Shown in pieces: positions 23,162 to 34,180 of a stretch of 64,000 nucleotides of DNA (positions are counted from its first letter, which is position 1; the number at the start of each line of letters is the position of its first letter). The position numbers and the translations under genes are program-made. This DNA is from Morinoia aosen (Eukaryota; Arthropoda; Malacostraca; Amphipoda; Talitridae). The notes under the pieces were generated by a model. The model did not search any database. It was not told the DNA's origin and saw only the letters and a list, made by a program, of their open reading frames with translations. Where the stretch lies: the NCBI GenBank assembly GCA_030386875.1, contig CM059576.1, positions 65,905,581-65,969,580 on the forward strand. The letters run 5' to 3'.

Positions 23162-23391
23162 TGTAGTGCCCTACCTCAGTTACCCCCCAAATCATATTCT
23201 AGTATTTTTTTTTGTGCTCAGTTATCTTAATATGTTTCAATTTAAATTTATTCACAAAAAAGTTCCAACTCCTCCACTGCGTATCACCGATACCAACCGC
23301 AGGAGGAGCATATAAGTAAGGCTCATCAGCTTCAGCCAATCTTCGCTGCAAATGGAACTCAACTGCTGAAGCAGCAACACCTGGCCTTACT
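23162..23391 (+). repeat. TRIM 5' LTR
   Basis: About 230 bp and clearly similar to the 3' copy, with small indels at T runs. Contains the TATA-like element near 23310. Confidence 0.85.
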
Positions 23392-23854
23392 ATTGGTGAC
23401 CCCAGACGAATCGCCAGCCTCTTTCAAATGGGCACCCTAGCTGCTCCAACAACTGGAGACCCAATAGACTGAGGCTTCAACATCGCTTGCCCCTTACAAC
23501 TCGTGAAGCTAGCAGCTCTCCAGCGGTTTCACCATCGGGCCGGGCCGATGCTTTTACAGTGCCTGCCCCTAACAACTGGTGACCCAAGCAGCACTCATCG
23601 CTGCTCTCCAACGAAGCATCCGATCGCAATGTCCGCTACGTGTTTCTACCATCCAAGAACATTTAACCAAGCGCCAAAACGCACAACCGAGCCGCCAAAC
23701 GCCTACAGCACGGCCTTATCGCTTGGTCTCTTCGCATCGCTCGGCCTCATCGCAACGATCGACTTCATCGCTCAACACCAACGTTCTGGGCATCATTATT
23801 TCAATTTACTAAACTGGATCGTTCGAACTTCTTTCAGTCTAGGGGGAGGATACT

Positions 23855-24070
23855 TGTAGTGCCCTACCTCAGTTACCCCTTAAATCATTTCTAGTCTTTT
23901 TTGTGCTCAGTTCTCTTAATATGTCTCAATGTAAATTTATTCAAAAAAAGTTCCAACTCCTCCACTGCGTACCACCGATACCAACCGCAGGAGGAGCATA
24001 TAAGTAAGGCCGCTGCTTCACTCGCCTCAAACGGAACTCAATGGCCAGAGCAACAACACCAGGCCTTACA
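23855..24070 (+). repeat. TRIM 3' LTR
   Basis: About 216 bp. Divergence from the 5' copy (several substitutions and indels) indicates an old insertion. Confidence 0.85.
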
Positions 24071-24117
24071 ATATTATTATCATTATGATGTAAGAAAGTT
24101 TTCGCCTCCCTTAACCG

Positions 24118-24435
24118 TGACAAAGATGTTTTAAGAGAGGAAGGAGGAAGGCACAATTTAGTATGGAGTTGAGGGAACACAGAATCTATGCACAAAGTGC
24201 ACAGAAACAGTAAGCCAAGAAAGAAGCTCATGAAACAAGAAAAAGTTGAAGAAGAAAGTAGGAGCTGAAAACCAGGACAGCGGTGAACCGAAAAAAGTTG
24301 GTCAGTGTCAGAAAAAAAATCTATTCTATTTCAACAAAAAGAAAGCCTACCTAACCTTTAGCTTGGGCCCTCACACAGTCCCCCTGGGAGCGCTAATTCC
24401 CATAGATACAACAGTTATATCCCCCTGAGGGGTGA
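24118..24435 (+). repeat. Dispersed repeat family, copy 3
   Basis: Starts at agagaggaaggaggaaggca and ends after the ccccctgggagcgctaattcc segment and a gggg tract, close in sequence to the copies at 9235 and 27085. Confidence 0.75.
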
Positions 24436-24689
24436 TGAAATGGTTTAGTAATGAATAAAGCGTATCTAAAGTGAGACGCATTAAATCTTTCATAAAGTAA
24501 TTGGAATATAAAATCCACTGAATGTCAAGTTTGGTCAATTGTGTCAGAAATGCTCAAAACAATAAGAGGTGAAAGCAGTAACAATGATATAAATGTCACA
24601 AAATAGGGGCCAAGAACAAGTAAAAACAGACATCATATAAATTCAAATTTTCTGCGGAATGATAAAAACTCCACTGAAATCAAACGGAG
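24436..24689. other. Intron sequence, nothing recognised
   Basis: AT-rich spacer before the minisatellite. Confidence 0.4.
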
Positions 24690-24847
24690 GCATTCAAGAA
24701 GAAAGTGAGTAACCAATTGGAAACATCCAACAGGAGTGTAAGTAACCATGGGAAACATTGAAGAGGTGAGTAAGCAATCCACAGAAAGCACTCAAGAAGA
24801 GAGTAACGAACCAATCAGAAGCGCTAAAGAGAGTAAGCAACCAATTA
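24690..24847 (+). repeat. Intronic minisatellite, about 31-bp unit (block 1)
   Basis: Degenerate units of the form gagtaagcaaccaattagaa plus gcactcaagaga. Further blocks of the same array are at 31982-32010, 36883-36958 and 38341-38402; the insertions described below separate them. Confidence 0.8.
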
Positions 24848-25094
24848 TGCCGGGGCCACACTACGATTTTTCGTTCGTCAAATGAATGACGGACACTCGT
24901 CATGTCAAACGGCCGTTAAGCAAGTCAGGCCACATTACGACTGTGTGTGGCTCTGACTCAGCTTTGTGATGAGCGTCCGACGTTCATCGAATGTAAACAA
25001 ACCGAAGTACGTACGCGATATGGATGAGCAGGACGTGCGAAAGTGTGTGAGCTCTAGAAATTTGCTGTCGAAGGAACTTTTGTAACCGCAACTT

Positions 25095-26310
25095 TTTATG
25101 AAAGTACAAAAACAGCAAAACCTAAAAGAAGATGTTGGGTAAAATCATGGCAAAATACAGCTAACAATCCGAATCGACTGAGAGAAGATCTGCTTGCTGA
25201 TGTAAACAATTGCAGTTAAGTGAGATTGTTCCTACGTAGAAAATTATTATTTTTGAACGTTTCTTTTAGACGGATCATAAAACATTTTATTTCATTGGAG
25301 TTTAAAATTTTAAATTTACCGCTGAAAATAGCTTGGTAACATGGCTGAGTTGAGCAATGCTCTTTAATACAAGAATGAAAAGGGGATCCAAGAATGTTAC
25401 CAGTTTGATGATTTTTTGCAGGTTTGCTCAGCAACCCTCAGATAGAGCGAATGGGGAGGGATTGAAGTCACTAAACTGTCAAGGTTTCTCCATTTATGTT
25501 TTGCATTTTTGTCTATTGTTATCTGTTGAAATTGTGCAAGTTTTCCTTGTTGAAAATGAGCTTAGGGCATGAAACGTTAAAAAAATTGATTTAAGATAAG
25601 TCTTCTCCATCGCCTGCGTTGAGAATAATATAATGCTTTCTCCGATATATAATTTTGATGTTCGTCATTTATACGTGTTAATACTAACAAGAATTATGCA
25701 AAAGTTTTCTTATTCTTTGCAGAAGGTATAAGACATACTGGGCAAAGTTGGCTCGGAAATCTGCCAGCAAGACACCAAGTTCCAGAAATGCTTCCCTGCT
25801 TGTGATCGACTCGGAATTACCCTCTGATGCCTTGCTACAATTGATCGAGTATCATGACGCAGGAGTGTTCAATAACTCATCCTTTAGGAAATCATTCGAT
25901 TCTAACAGCTTGAACATGCCCCATACTCGTGAACTTCTTGTGACCAACTTCCTTTTTCCGCATGTCATAGCGGTAGATGATGCGTTCCCATTGCCAACTC
26001 GTTTCATGAAGCATTATCCTTGTACTAACCTTCCTCACGACCAAAGAGTTTTCAGCTGGTCTTTCTAGAGCACGAAAAACAGAGACAAAAGCATTCGGCT
26101 GTCAAGTACGTTCAGAGTTTTCCGTACTGATACAAACATCACAGTCAATAGAATCCAGTCGACCACTCTGGCAACTTGCGCTCTTTATTATTACCTAAAT
26201 GATCATAAAGACTTCCGTTACATCAACCCGCTTGCTCTTGAAAAAAGGACATTATCACTGGATCGTGCACAACCCGCAGTTGGTGGGAAAACACTGGACA
26301 TCATTCGGTT
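25095..26310 (+). pseudogene. Harbinger transposase (DDE, DDE_Tnp_4-like), fragmentary
   Basis: A short N-terminal piece near 25110-25200 is followed by non-coding sequence, then an open stretch at 25748-26068. The latter contains HDAGVFNNSSFRKSFDSNSL and VIAVDDAFPLPTRFMKHYP, matching the region around the second catalytic Asp (usually ADDAFPL) of PIF/Harbinger transposases. A C-terminal piece with the ARK..ET.AFG motif, where the catalytic Glu should sit, continues after a frame break at about 26065. The segment with the first Asp is missing. The role in an intact relative would be cut-and-paste transposition; this copy is inactive. Confidence 0.75.
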
Positions 26311-27084
26311 CGTTGTGTTGAGGCGGTTAATCGGCTGTGGCAGCTACTGCCATCAGAGACCAGCTGAAGAACTACTTCACAAGCGGAGGAGCTGTATGCT
26401 TGCTGGATAAAGTGTTGGGACTCCATGCACTAACACTACTGTGGAAATGCGGCCCACAAGTGTTTGAAATATCTGAGAAATATTAGTTCCTAATTATTTT
26501 CTGGTATTACTTGTTGGAATGAATGTATTAGGTCAATCAACAAAATTAATTTTTTCAATAACATCATGTATTTTATTCCAGCTTTTCATCGTTGAATAAA
26601 ACATTGGCAAATCATTATTTGACTTAGGAAGGCTAACTAAAGATCTACATCAACAGGATTTAGGAAATGGAATTACTGCAAACTAGATTACGTGTTAAGG
26701 TTAGGAACATCCATAATCTGAATTCACAATCACGCATTGTCGCAAAATCAATGTGCAGTGTTTCAACAAGAATAAAAAATCCGATTTTTAATAACAAACA
26801 ACGTAAACCAATGTTACCAAATAAACAGTTTTTTTTCCACACTCATATCTAGCTTATAAATCTGCCACTAATTGAAATTGTTTCATCCATTTACTCGTAT
26901 GCCCTACCTTCATGCAGATATGGCGCATAGCTATAGTTCGCATCCTCACAAGTTCAATTGAATAGGTTCTTTGTTCACCTTAGATTAAATTATATTACAA
27001 CTCAACAGCGTATTGAAAAATTTATGCATATGTGTTCTTACAGATGATTACGTGCGCATAGTAACGGCGGAAAATAGATTAGAT

Positions 27085-27390
27085 TAGTCGTTAGTTTTAG
27101 CCTCCCTACCCAGCAACAAATGCGATCCAAAGAGAGGAAGGAGGAAGGCACCATTTAGTATGGAGTTAAGGAAACGCGGAGTCTACGCAGAAAAGCACAG
27201 AAACAGTAAACTGTGAAAGAAGATTACGAAACAAGACCTAAGTTGAAGAGGAAAGTAGTAGGTGCTGAAAAACAGGACAGCAGTGAACCGAAAAAAGGTG
27301 GTCCTTAACGTAACAAAAACATTTTATTTCAACAAAAAAGAAGGCCTGCCTAACTCTCAGCTCAGGCCCTCACATTGTTCCCCTACGGCG
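27085..27390 (+). repeat. Dispersed repeat family, copy 4
   Basis: Nearly the same as the copy at 9235 over its first 250 bp, including the ttagttttagcctccctacc start. It lies inside the Harbinger element. Confidence 0.8.
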
Positions 27391-27639
27391 GATAATAAAA
27401 ATAATTACTAGTTACTATTATAATTATTTACGTTAGTTTAAATCATCTTAGTCACGACAACGACGTGATCAAGAGATGAATAGTAAAGGGACCATCGAGT
27501 ACGGACACGTACTCCGGAAATCCAAGCACAATGTGTGTCTCACACACAGGCCATCCTTGTGTGGTAAAACGAGTGTCTTGCCCCACAAGATCCAATGCGT
27601 ATTTAAACAGGAAGTCGGGAAGAAAATTCAAATAAAATA

Positions 27640-27805
27640 AACATGCAAGAAGGAAGTAGTAGGTGCTGAAGAAAAAGATGGCAATGACCCGAAAAAACAT
27701 GATCACTAAAACACAACCAGAAACACTATTTTAACAAGCTCGTGTCCTACCTTTCTTCTCCTGGAAGCGTTACTTCCCTTATATACAATAGTTATTTCTC
27801 GTGAT
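27640..27805 (+). repeat. Dispersed repeat family, copy 5 (partial)
   Basis: Only the 3' half is recognisable (from agaaggaagtagtaggtgct to the tgatagag end), more diverged than its neighbour at 27085. Confidence 0.6.
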
Positions 27806-28267
27806 AGAGAAACAGAAAATCGGGAAATTTATGAAGTCAATGAAGGTTAAGGGTGAAATATTTGCGATGGAAAAATAAGTCAAAGAGGAGCAAAAATAAT
27901 AGGATGGTCCGTAACATATTATAGAATAGCATTGTACTGTCCCTAGATATGCTATTTTAACACATAAGGTATAACTTAATTGATCCTATCATACATTGAG
28001 ATAAAAGATAGGAACAACTTCACAGTCAGGCAGGGAAGCAATTTATAGATAAGTTCATGATTATTATTAAAGAGGCCAGTAAATGACATCTAACACTTGT
28101 CAATTCTTAAAACAGAGTTTAGCAAGTTTTGACATGAACTTCATTTGTTCTTCACCTGCAAGGCCATTCACTTTATCAGGCACAAGTTCACTGCAAGTTT
28201 GGTAATGTAATCATCATTTCCAGCACTTCTTTATCATGCTAATGAGCTCTCAACATTAAAATAGTTT

Positions 28268-28780
28268 TCATGAAATAACTCTACCGTACTCAATTAAAAT
28301 GCTCTTATCTTTCTTACTCCTTTCACACTTACAAAATCCCCCACTGCCCATGACATCAGTACATGTATCTGCTGCCGGGGAAGGCTTGGTGCAGGCGAGA
28401 CAATTTTGAGGCTTGGATCCACTACTTACATGAACGATATCGTTATCAATTTCGGCTGAAGTGCCCATTAACTCAGTTTCTAAGTATTTTCAAGTTCTTT
28501 CTGAAACCAATCTGTCGACCAACACAACAATACTCTGCATAGGGTTCTTTGATTATTTGCCTTCCACTTGAAATGTGGGTAACAAAATCATCGCTTGAAT
28601 TATTATTCATGCTGCTCATGCTACAGTCTGGGGGCCCATAATCCGAAAAAAAGGCCATAAGGTTAGTGTGCATCCAAGCCTTGCTCTCCACAGCTCCAGA
28701 CCCAGATGGTTTCATCCTTTCAGAAGCAAGGAGCCGCAAGAAATAGAAGCATGGGAGGGATGTCCTCTTCTTTAGGAGAT
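28268..28780 (-). pseudogene. Possible second ORF of the Harbinger element
   Basis: A good acceptor (run of T then cag, ending at 28781) precedes an open stretch on the minus strand to 28473, with segments KAWMHTNLMAFFSDYGP and SSDDFVTHISSG. A second open stretch in another frame (28468-28268) is Cys-containing (CLACTKPSPAADTC). PIF/Harbinger elements usually carry a second gene for a Myb/MADF-like DNA-binding partner, and position and orientation would suit that, but I do not see a clear Myb or MADF domain. It could also be an exon of unknown origin. Confidence 0.3.
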
Positions 28781-28784
28781 CTGA

Positions 28785-30014
28785 AAAAAATAATATCAAT
28801 TAGAATTATTCCTACACCATTGATATAATAGTCCTGTAATAGTTACTAGTAATATTAATTCTCGCAATAGTGTTTGTGACAGACTTGATTATTCAAGTGC
28901 ATAGAACATATTTGTTTGCTCCAGTACATGAGCTTTATTGCAAATGAACATGTTTTGTTAGGGAATAACACAAGAAGTAGTGATATGTGTAATGAAATGT
29001 TGGAAAATTGTATGTTGAAAGAAATATTAGATATTGCTAAAATAATGTTTATAGTACGCAGTCACACAATCTGGCTGACTTTCATCCAACACTGAAAATT
29101 ATTAGCTAATGAAGGAAAAGTTTTCCATGAGTTTCATTGAGAACTTAAATGAGGAACAATAAAAACCTCCACTTTATGTTACAAGAGGGTCACACATGAC
29201 TACAAAGATTCATCTATGTCATAATGATAGTTTTCATAAAACCTCAACTGTATGATCTAAATTAGAAATTGCCCTCCTAGCACAATGTTCACATTGTTGA
29301 GAAGAAAATACTATCAAGCTATGTTTACTTCACTTCTAAAACTGTCAGTAACAAGTGCACACTTTTCCACAAGCTTCTCACCTAAATTCAGAATAGTTTG
29401 CAGAAAATCTCACCCATTTTCAGAATTCTAACTTTTCTGCCAAATACTTTAAAACAAATGTACCAAACTTAATGCCCAAATTCCACTGTCATGCAGCTTG
29501 GCAATAAGACCTCTGTACTAATTTTTACATTTGCAAAAAGGTACAAATTTAAGAGTACAACAACATAGAGCAGACTAATTTCATCATAGCTGATCAGCAC
29601 AAGATAAATAGAATAGTTACTATTCATGAGGTAAAACAACAAATTCAAAATCAACAGCAAAATTTCAGGATCTAATGTGATACAAATAACTGGCAGTTTA
29701 AATAGGTCACCACTAACATTTACACTACTTGCTGAACTCCACAGAACAACAATACCATTACAAACATTATCTAAACTCATAACTTGATGTCAATAATGTT
29801 TGTCTATCAACACTGGTAGGTAATAATGGCCCTACTTATCATTATTGTTGTGTTCAACATTGACATGCTCATGCTCATTGTACAGAACTTAAAAGTTAAA
29901 AATAATTATCTAACACCATTTGCTTAAACATAAGATTATGCAGTAATCCTGAAGGGAAATATTTGACTAATGGGAATCACAAAAAACAGTGGATTTTTTA
30001 AACCCGATCAAGTC
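28785..30014. other. Harbinger interior, nothing recognised
   Basis: AT-rich, short open frames only. No inverted repeats seen until 30015. Confidence 0.4.
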
Positions 30015-30915
30015 ATTGTTAGTTGTAACAGTCAATTTTTACTTTATTGTTGTCAATGATTTTCATAATTTCGTTGCCATAGATAGGTAATACAGTCGAT
30101 TTTAAGACGTTTTACATGAATGACAATGTTATTGCAAAAGCTTGGTTTTTGAGTTATTTAACACGTTCCCTGCGAAGGGACCCACCGGTGGTCCCTTAGG
30201 TGTTTTTCAAAGTGCTGCTGACCCACCTGCAGTCACTAACTCATTGTTTATAAATACTCAATGGAAGCTAAATAAAAGCCCGATCCAGTTTATGTTTGCT
30301 ATTTTCAAAATAGATTACTAGAATTGCATTTAAATTCGAATTGAATGTTGAACTTCAGTTTAACCCTTTGCCGTTAATGTGTTAAGTTTGAAGTTATACA
30401 AGCGCCGCTCCTGTATGACCTTTTTTGCACAATTTCAGAGTTGAAACAGAAGCTAACCCCCTATTACAAAAGTAAAGAGGTTATGTCATGAGGGGTAACC
30501 ACAGTTCTTCTAGTAAAAATTATAAATGAAGGTTTCTAGTGACGTCCGTTTACATTTGCTCCAAGATGGCGGCCGCCATCTTGGGTACCGGGTGGCCATC
30601 ATTGGAGATGATGTAAATGGACGTCACTAGAAACCTTTATTAACAATTTTCACTAGAATAACTGTGGCTATCCCTCCTGACCCAACCTCTTTACGTTTGT
30701 AATAGGGGGTTAGCTTCCATTTTTAATTAAAGTGGCACGCTCGCTTCCCTGGCGCGCACTAGCCAACTTCAAAGTTGAATAATTCGAAAATAACGCATCA
30801 GTGAGCAGAATGTCATTCATGTAAAACGTTTTTAAATGTGTTCCTTTATTGATAATTGGCAACAAAATTATGAAAATCGTTGACAACAACAAAGTAAAAA
30901 TTGGCCGTTGTAATT
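30015..30915. repeat. Nested palindromes inside the Harbinger element
   Basis: Outer arms about 30015-30140 and 30795-30915 are inverted copies (both contain cgttttacatgaatgaca and a 'gtcaatgattttcataattt'-like stretch). Within them a second pair spans 30449-30717, with arms of about 110-130 bp from gaagctaacccccta to its inverse. At the very centre is a 24-base perfect palindrome (30561-30584) built on aagatggcggcc. No protein is encoded. Confidence 0.85.
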
Positions 30916-31981
30916 TCTGCTTAAAGAAAAAGTGCAACATGAATCAAAAATACTTCAAGATATTTTTTGCTAGCATCCGCATTTTCAATTACATGGTTCT
31001 TCTCATTATCTATCCCTATTTGATTTCAGCCAATGTTTAACCCTACATTCTCAAAATGACCTATTTCATTGTTGAGTGAAATAACTGCTCATTTAGAATA
31101 TTTACATAATTAACTCACTTTTAACACCTGCAAAAAAAATAAATGAACTCTTGAGGCATTCTTGCACACCACCACACTTACCTAGAAGTATAAAGCTGAT
31201 TGGTGGTCCCCAAAAACCGTAATACACTCATGATTTTTATTAATCACGATTGTTTTTTAAAGATCTACATAATTAATGCAAGTTTTAAGCTATATCTAAC
31301 TTCTGGTTGTCTAGGATCTGTAAATCAAAAGACATTAAAATTAGATGGAACTTTTTTCATACAACAAATTAAATAAATTTAACACTTTAACATGAAATAT
31401 AATTCTATTCAATTATATTAAAACTTTCAGAATTTAAGAAACAAATAAATTTTATTAAACTGAAAGGAACTGCAATAAAAACGCCTGCAAAACAAGTTGT
31501 TTGACACATTTTTCTGTAAATAGCATTCATGAGCAATGCTAAAAAGTTTCAAAACCAACAGTTTTTCATTCACCGCATAATCATCCATGTAAAACATGTC
31601 GACATTGTTGGAAATGAATGCTAAATTTGATTGGTAACAGGCTACTTGCTTTTTCACTAAACTGCAATACCTAGCACTGAATTTCATTGCTTTACATTTT
31701 GATACCACCACGAAAACAGCTAAAAACCATATTTTATATATATCTCCTGCCAAAATTGGCCACAATCATCATTTAAAGTCAACATAACAGCTACGAAACT
31801 TCTCAACACTGTCCGCCATCTTTGTTCTTCGTAGTTCATTTGATGACTGACAACCTCCGACGACCTTTCACGAAATGACGAGCATCCATTCATCAAATGA
31901 TGACCGAACGGGCCTTCCAGCGTTCATTTGACATACGGAGTTCATTTGACGAACGAACGTTAGACTAGTGTGGCCCCGGCA

Positions 31982-32010
31982 TTAGAAGCACTCAAGAGAA
32001 GAGTAATCAA
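31982..32010 (+). repeat. Intronic minisatellite, block 2
   Basis: One unit left between the Harbinger end and the hAT start. It includes the Harbinger TTA duplicate and the hAT gtaatcaa duplicate (32003-32010). Confidence 0.75.
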
Positions 32011-32520
32011 TATAGACCGACCGGGGTTAAAAATTTGGCCGGTGCCGGGGTCAACAAATTTGTCATGGCCGGGGCCGGGCCGGGGCCGGGGTTATCAAAT
32101 TTACCACGGCCGGGGCCGAGGCCGGGGTTCAGACCGTGTCAGGACGTGACACGACGACGTAATGCATAACGCCGGTTAGTGGCTCAATGCATGTTGAATT
32201 ACGGGTGTGGTTGGTTGTGTATTTATGTCGAGTCAATAAAGTTTTGTAGACTTGCAGTAGCTGTGCTTGTTGAATTAATTAATACAGAAACAACTATAAT
32301 AATTAAATATACCGGGTGTTCCACGTAAATGTCCCCGACTTTTTAATTGATTCTATCTCCGCATTAAATTAACATATTTGAATTGTCTTTTTTCACAATG
32401 TGGTAAATCTTGTTTTCTTTTCGAATAATTTAATCGAATTAATAGGGCGATTTTGGGGAAATCTAATACGTAAAATGAAAAGACGAACCAATATTAAAGG
32501 GAACATTCTTTTAATGGTAA

Positions 32521-32556
32521 ACGTTTCGGAATCTCTGATTCCATCATCAGTGCTGT
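32521..32556 (-). ncRNA. Hammerhead-ribozyme-like core, PLE1
   Basis: On the minus strand ctgatga is followed by a perfect 6-bp stem (ggaatc, loop aga, gattcc) and gaaac. That is the conserved CUGAUGA-stem II-GAAA core of a hammerhead ribozyme, reported for PLE terminal repeats. The cleavage triplet and the outer stems were not resolved by eye. The matching copy at the other end (about 33778-33812, plus strand) keeps ctgatga and most of the stem but has lost the GAAA. Confidence 0.6.
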
Positions 32557-32861
32557 AAAACAAGGAATAAAAAACGATAATGAACGAATTGCGAAAAAGC
32601 TATAAGATATTAATATCACTATACCTACATCGAAAAATAGCTATGCCTAACCATTAAAAATAAAAATACAATTTCTCTTAAACATGGGAAGCCATACGTA
32701 CACATAAACCTAAATTCTAGCAATCAAACCAACACTCAATAACATATACACAAAGTAACAGAACTGCATACACACACACAAGCACAAAACACACACGGAC
32801 ACACACACATTCCAACACACAGTTGGAGCAATATTTAATTTCATCGCACTTTCATCATTAT

Positions 32862-33290
32862 TCAGCTGAGGTCTATGGGTAAAAATGAACAATGATTCCA
32901 AAATTTTAAGGTCAAATTCCACTGCAGTTCTACAAGGTATGGAGAAATTGGAACTTTTGAAAGGGTGGTTTGAACTATGGCAATGATCTCTGATGGCTGA
33001 CTGGGAGAGAGATGAGTATGGATGGCCGATTCTATGGGAGATACCATAGTGTTGGCTTGACGAATCAATTGCAGGAGTGAGGTACTTCCAACATAGGAGT
33101 GCAGGCAGCAATCACATGTATACAAGTAGACACAATCATTTCTCAGGCACTCTTCCAAACGATCTTTTCTACTGAAAAATAAACTTATTTTAAAACTATT
33201 TCTATAAAATGGTAACACGTCAATGAAAGTAAAATGAGAGCGTATCAGAGATAAAAGATCCTTTCTCATCTCCTTGAAAAGATAGCCCAA
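32862..33290 (-). pseudogene. PLE1 GIY-YIG endonuclease
   Basis: Contains VYLYTCDCCLHSYVGST, the Cys-rich GIY-YIG signature of Penelope endonucleases. The Arg-containing helix that follows is only partly preserved. A downstream piece reads in another frame (33111-32710). The role in the family is to nick the target for primed reverse transcription. Confidence 0.75.
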
Positions 33291-33435
33291 GAAAGAGAGC
33301 TCGACAAAAACTTTCTGCTCTGGTGCGGTCAGAATTGTACACGGAGAGGATATTTTTTGTCTAAAAACTTTTTAACCAGATTGTTAATTAAAGATACAGG
33401 GTATTTATTTTGTACAAGTAACTTTGTGACATATT

Positions 33436-33735
33436 TCACTTCGTCATGAAATATTTTATATGAATTTGAAATACAGTTTGCTCTATGCAATAATGTAGTA
33501 GTGACACTTGTTTTACTATAATCCTAGTAAATGCAAGTGAAAAAATTGGTACATAATCCCTTAATGTAGGTTTTCTATAAACAGAGGTGGTGAACGTTGA
33601 ATTAATTTTGTTTACGAGAACATCTAAAAATGGCAATTTATCATTCTGCTTAGTTTCCATTGTCAAATTTATCTCTGCGTGATATCCATTTAAGTAGTCA
33701 AAGAATTTTAAGGCCTCTTCCTGTGAACGATACAT
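33436..33735 (-). pseudogene. PLE1 reverse transcriptase, C-terminal part
   Basis: Contains LPFLDVLVNK and TTSVYRKPTLRDYV, the late RT motifs of Penelope-like elements. The catalytic YxDD part upstream is absent, because the insertion ends soon after, so this is a 5'-truncated copy. Confidence 0.75.
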
Positions 33736-33959
33736 TCACAGTAGGTATTTCACAGTAGGTATTCTATTCCTTGTTATACAGCACTGATGATGGAATCAGA
33801 GATTTTCAAACGTTTGCCATTAAAAGAATGTTCCATTTTATATTGTTTCTTCTTTTCATTTGACGAATAATTTAAGTTTTTGAAAATCGTTTAATAACCA
33901 CTCTACAGTGATCGATTTACTGAAAGAGGCAGATAAACTATTTGTTCAAAGGAAAAGTT

Positions 33960-34180
33960 TTAAAAACAACACTGGTTATCTTCTTCATTTCTCATTACAT
34001 ACTGTGAAGGAACGCGTTTTCAAAACATCAGCTCCATCATTAATAATTCTTCGACAACAAGTTGAAGTGTTTCAAGAACTAAAAGGAAACAGTGAAATGA
34101 TCCGCAAAACTCTTCGTTTGATAGTGGCTGGAAGTAATGCTTGCCTTGAGAGAAATGGAGGGTATGTCGAAGGCTACTAA
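33960..34180 (+). pseudogene. Mariner-like transposase tail
   Basis: A 90-codon frame (from 33908, starting within the inverted repeat) ends in ACLERNGGYVEGY. That resembles the common C-terminal 'C...NGGHFE' end of Tc1/mariner-group transposases. The catalytic domain is missing. Confidence 0.45.

Larger units (their letters stand above)
23162..24070 (+). mobile_element. Miniature LTR retrotransposon (TRIM), 909 bp
   Basis: Two direct terminal repeats (23162-23391 and 23855-24070), each beginning TGTAG, with the 3' copy ending in TTACA (the 5' copy ends TTACT). Both carry a TATA-like gcatataagtaagg. A 4-bp duplication atat flanks the pair (23158-23161 and 24071-24074). Just inside the 5' repeat lies a primer-site-like ttggtgacccc, and just before the 3' repeat a purine tract (agggggagga). 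The 463-bp interior encodes no gag or pol; one 118-codon frame has no recognised domain. All features fit a non-autonomous LTR element copied by a larger relative. Confidence 0.85.
24848..31981 (+). mobile_element. PIF/Harbinger-type DNA transposon, 7.1 kb, defective
   Basis: Ends are inverted: TGCCGGGGCCACACTA at 24848 and its reverse complement finishing at 31981; more diverged similarity continues inward through cgttcgtcaaatgaa. The 3-bp flank TTA is duplicated (24845-24847 and 31982-31984), the target preference of PIF/Harbinger. Removing the element restores a normal unit of the intronic minisatellite. Transposase remnants lie on the plus strand (about 25100-26310) and a second gene-like stretch on the minus strand (28268-28780). 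The element has also received dispersed-repeat copies (27085, 27640) and contains nested palindromes (30015-30915). Confidence 0.85.
32434..33863 (-). mobile_element. Penelope-like retroelement 1 (PLE1)
   Basis: Flanked by a 12-bp duplication cgaataatttaa (32422-32433 and 33864-33875). Inverted copies of about 110-130 bp lie at its two ends (about 32450-32590 and 33760-33860), both containing tgattccatcatcagtgctg or its inverse. On the minus strand, a reverse-transcriptase C-terminal segment (33735-33436, with LPFLDVLV and VYRKPTLRD) precedes a GIY-YIG endonuclease segment (33290-32862). That order is the PLE signature. Truncated and frameshifted. Confidence 0.85.

Noticed and set aside
28268..28780. 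A functional host gene exon
   Set aside because: Lies wholly inside the Harbinger element, with a frame change and no known domain; more likely part of the element.
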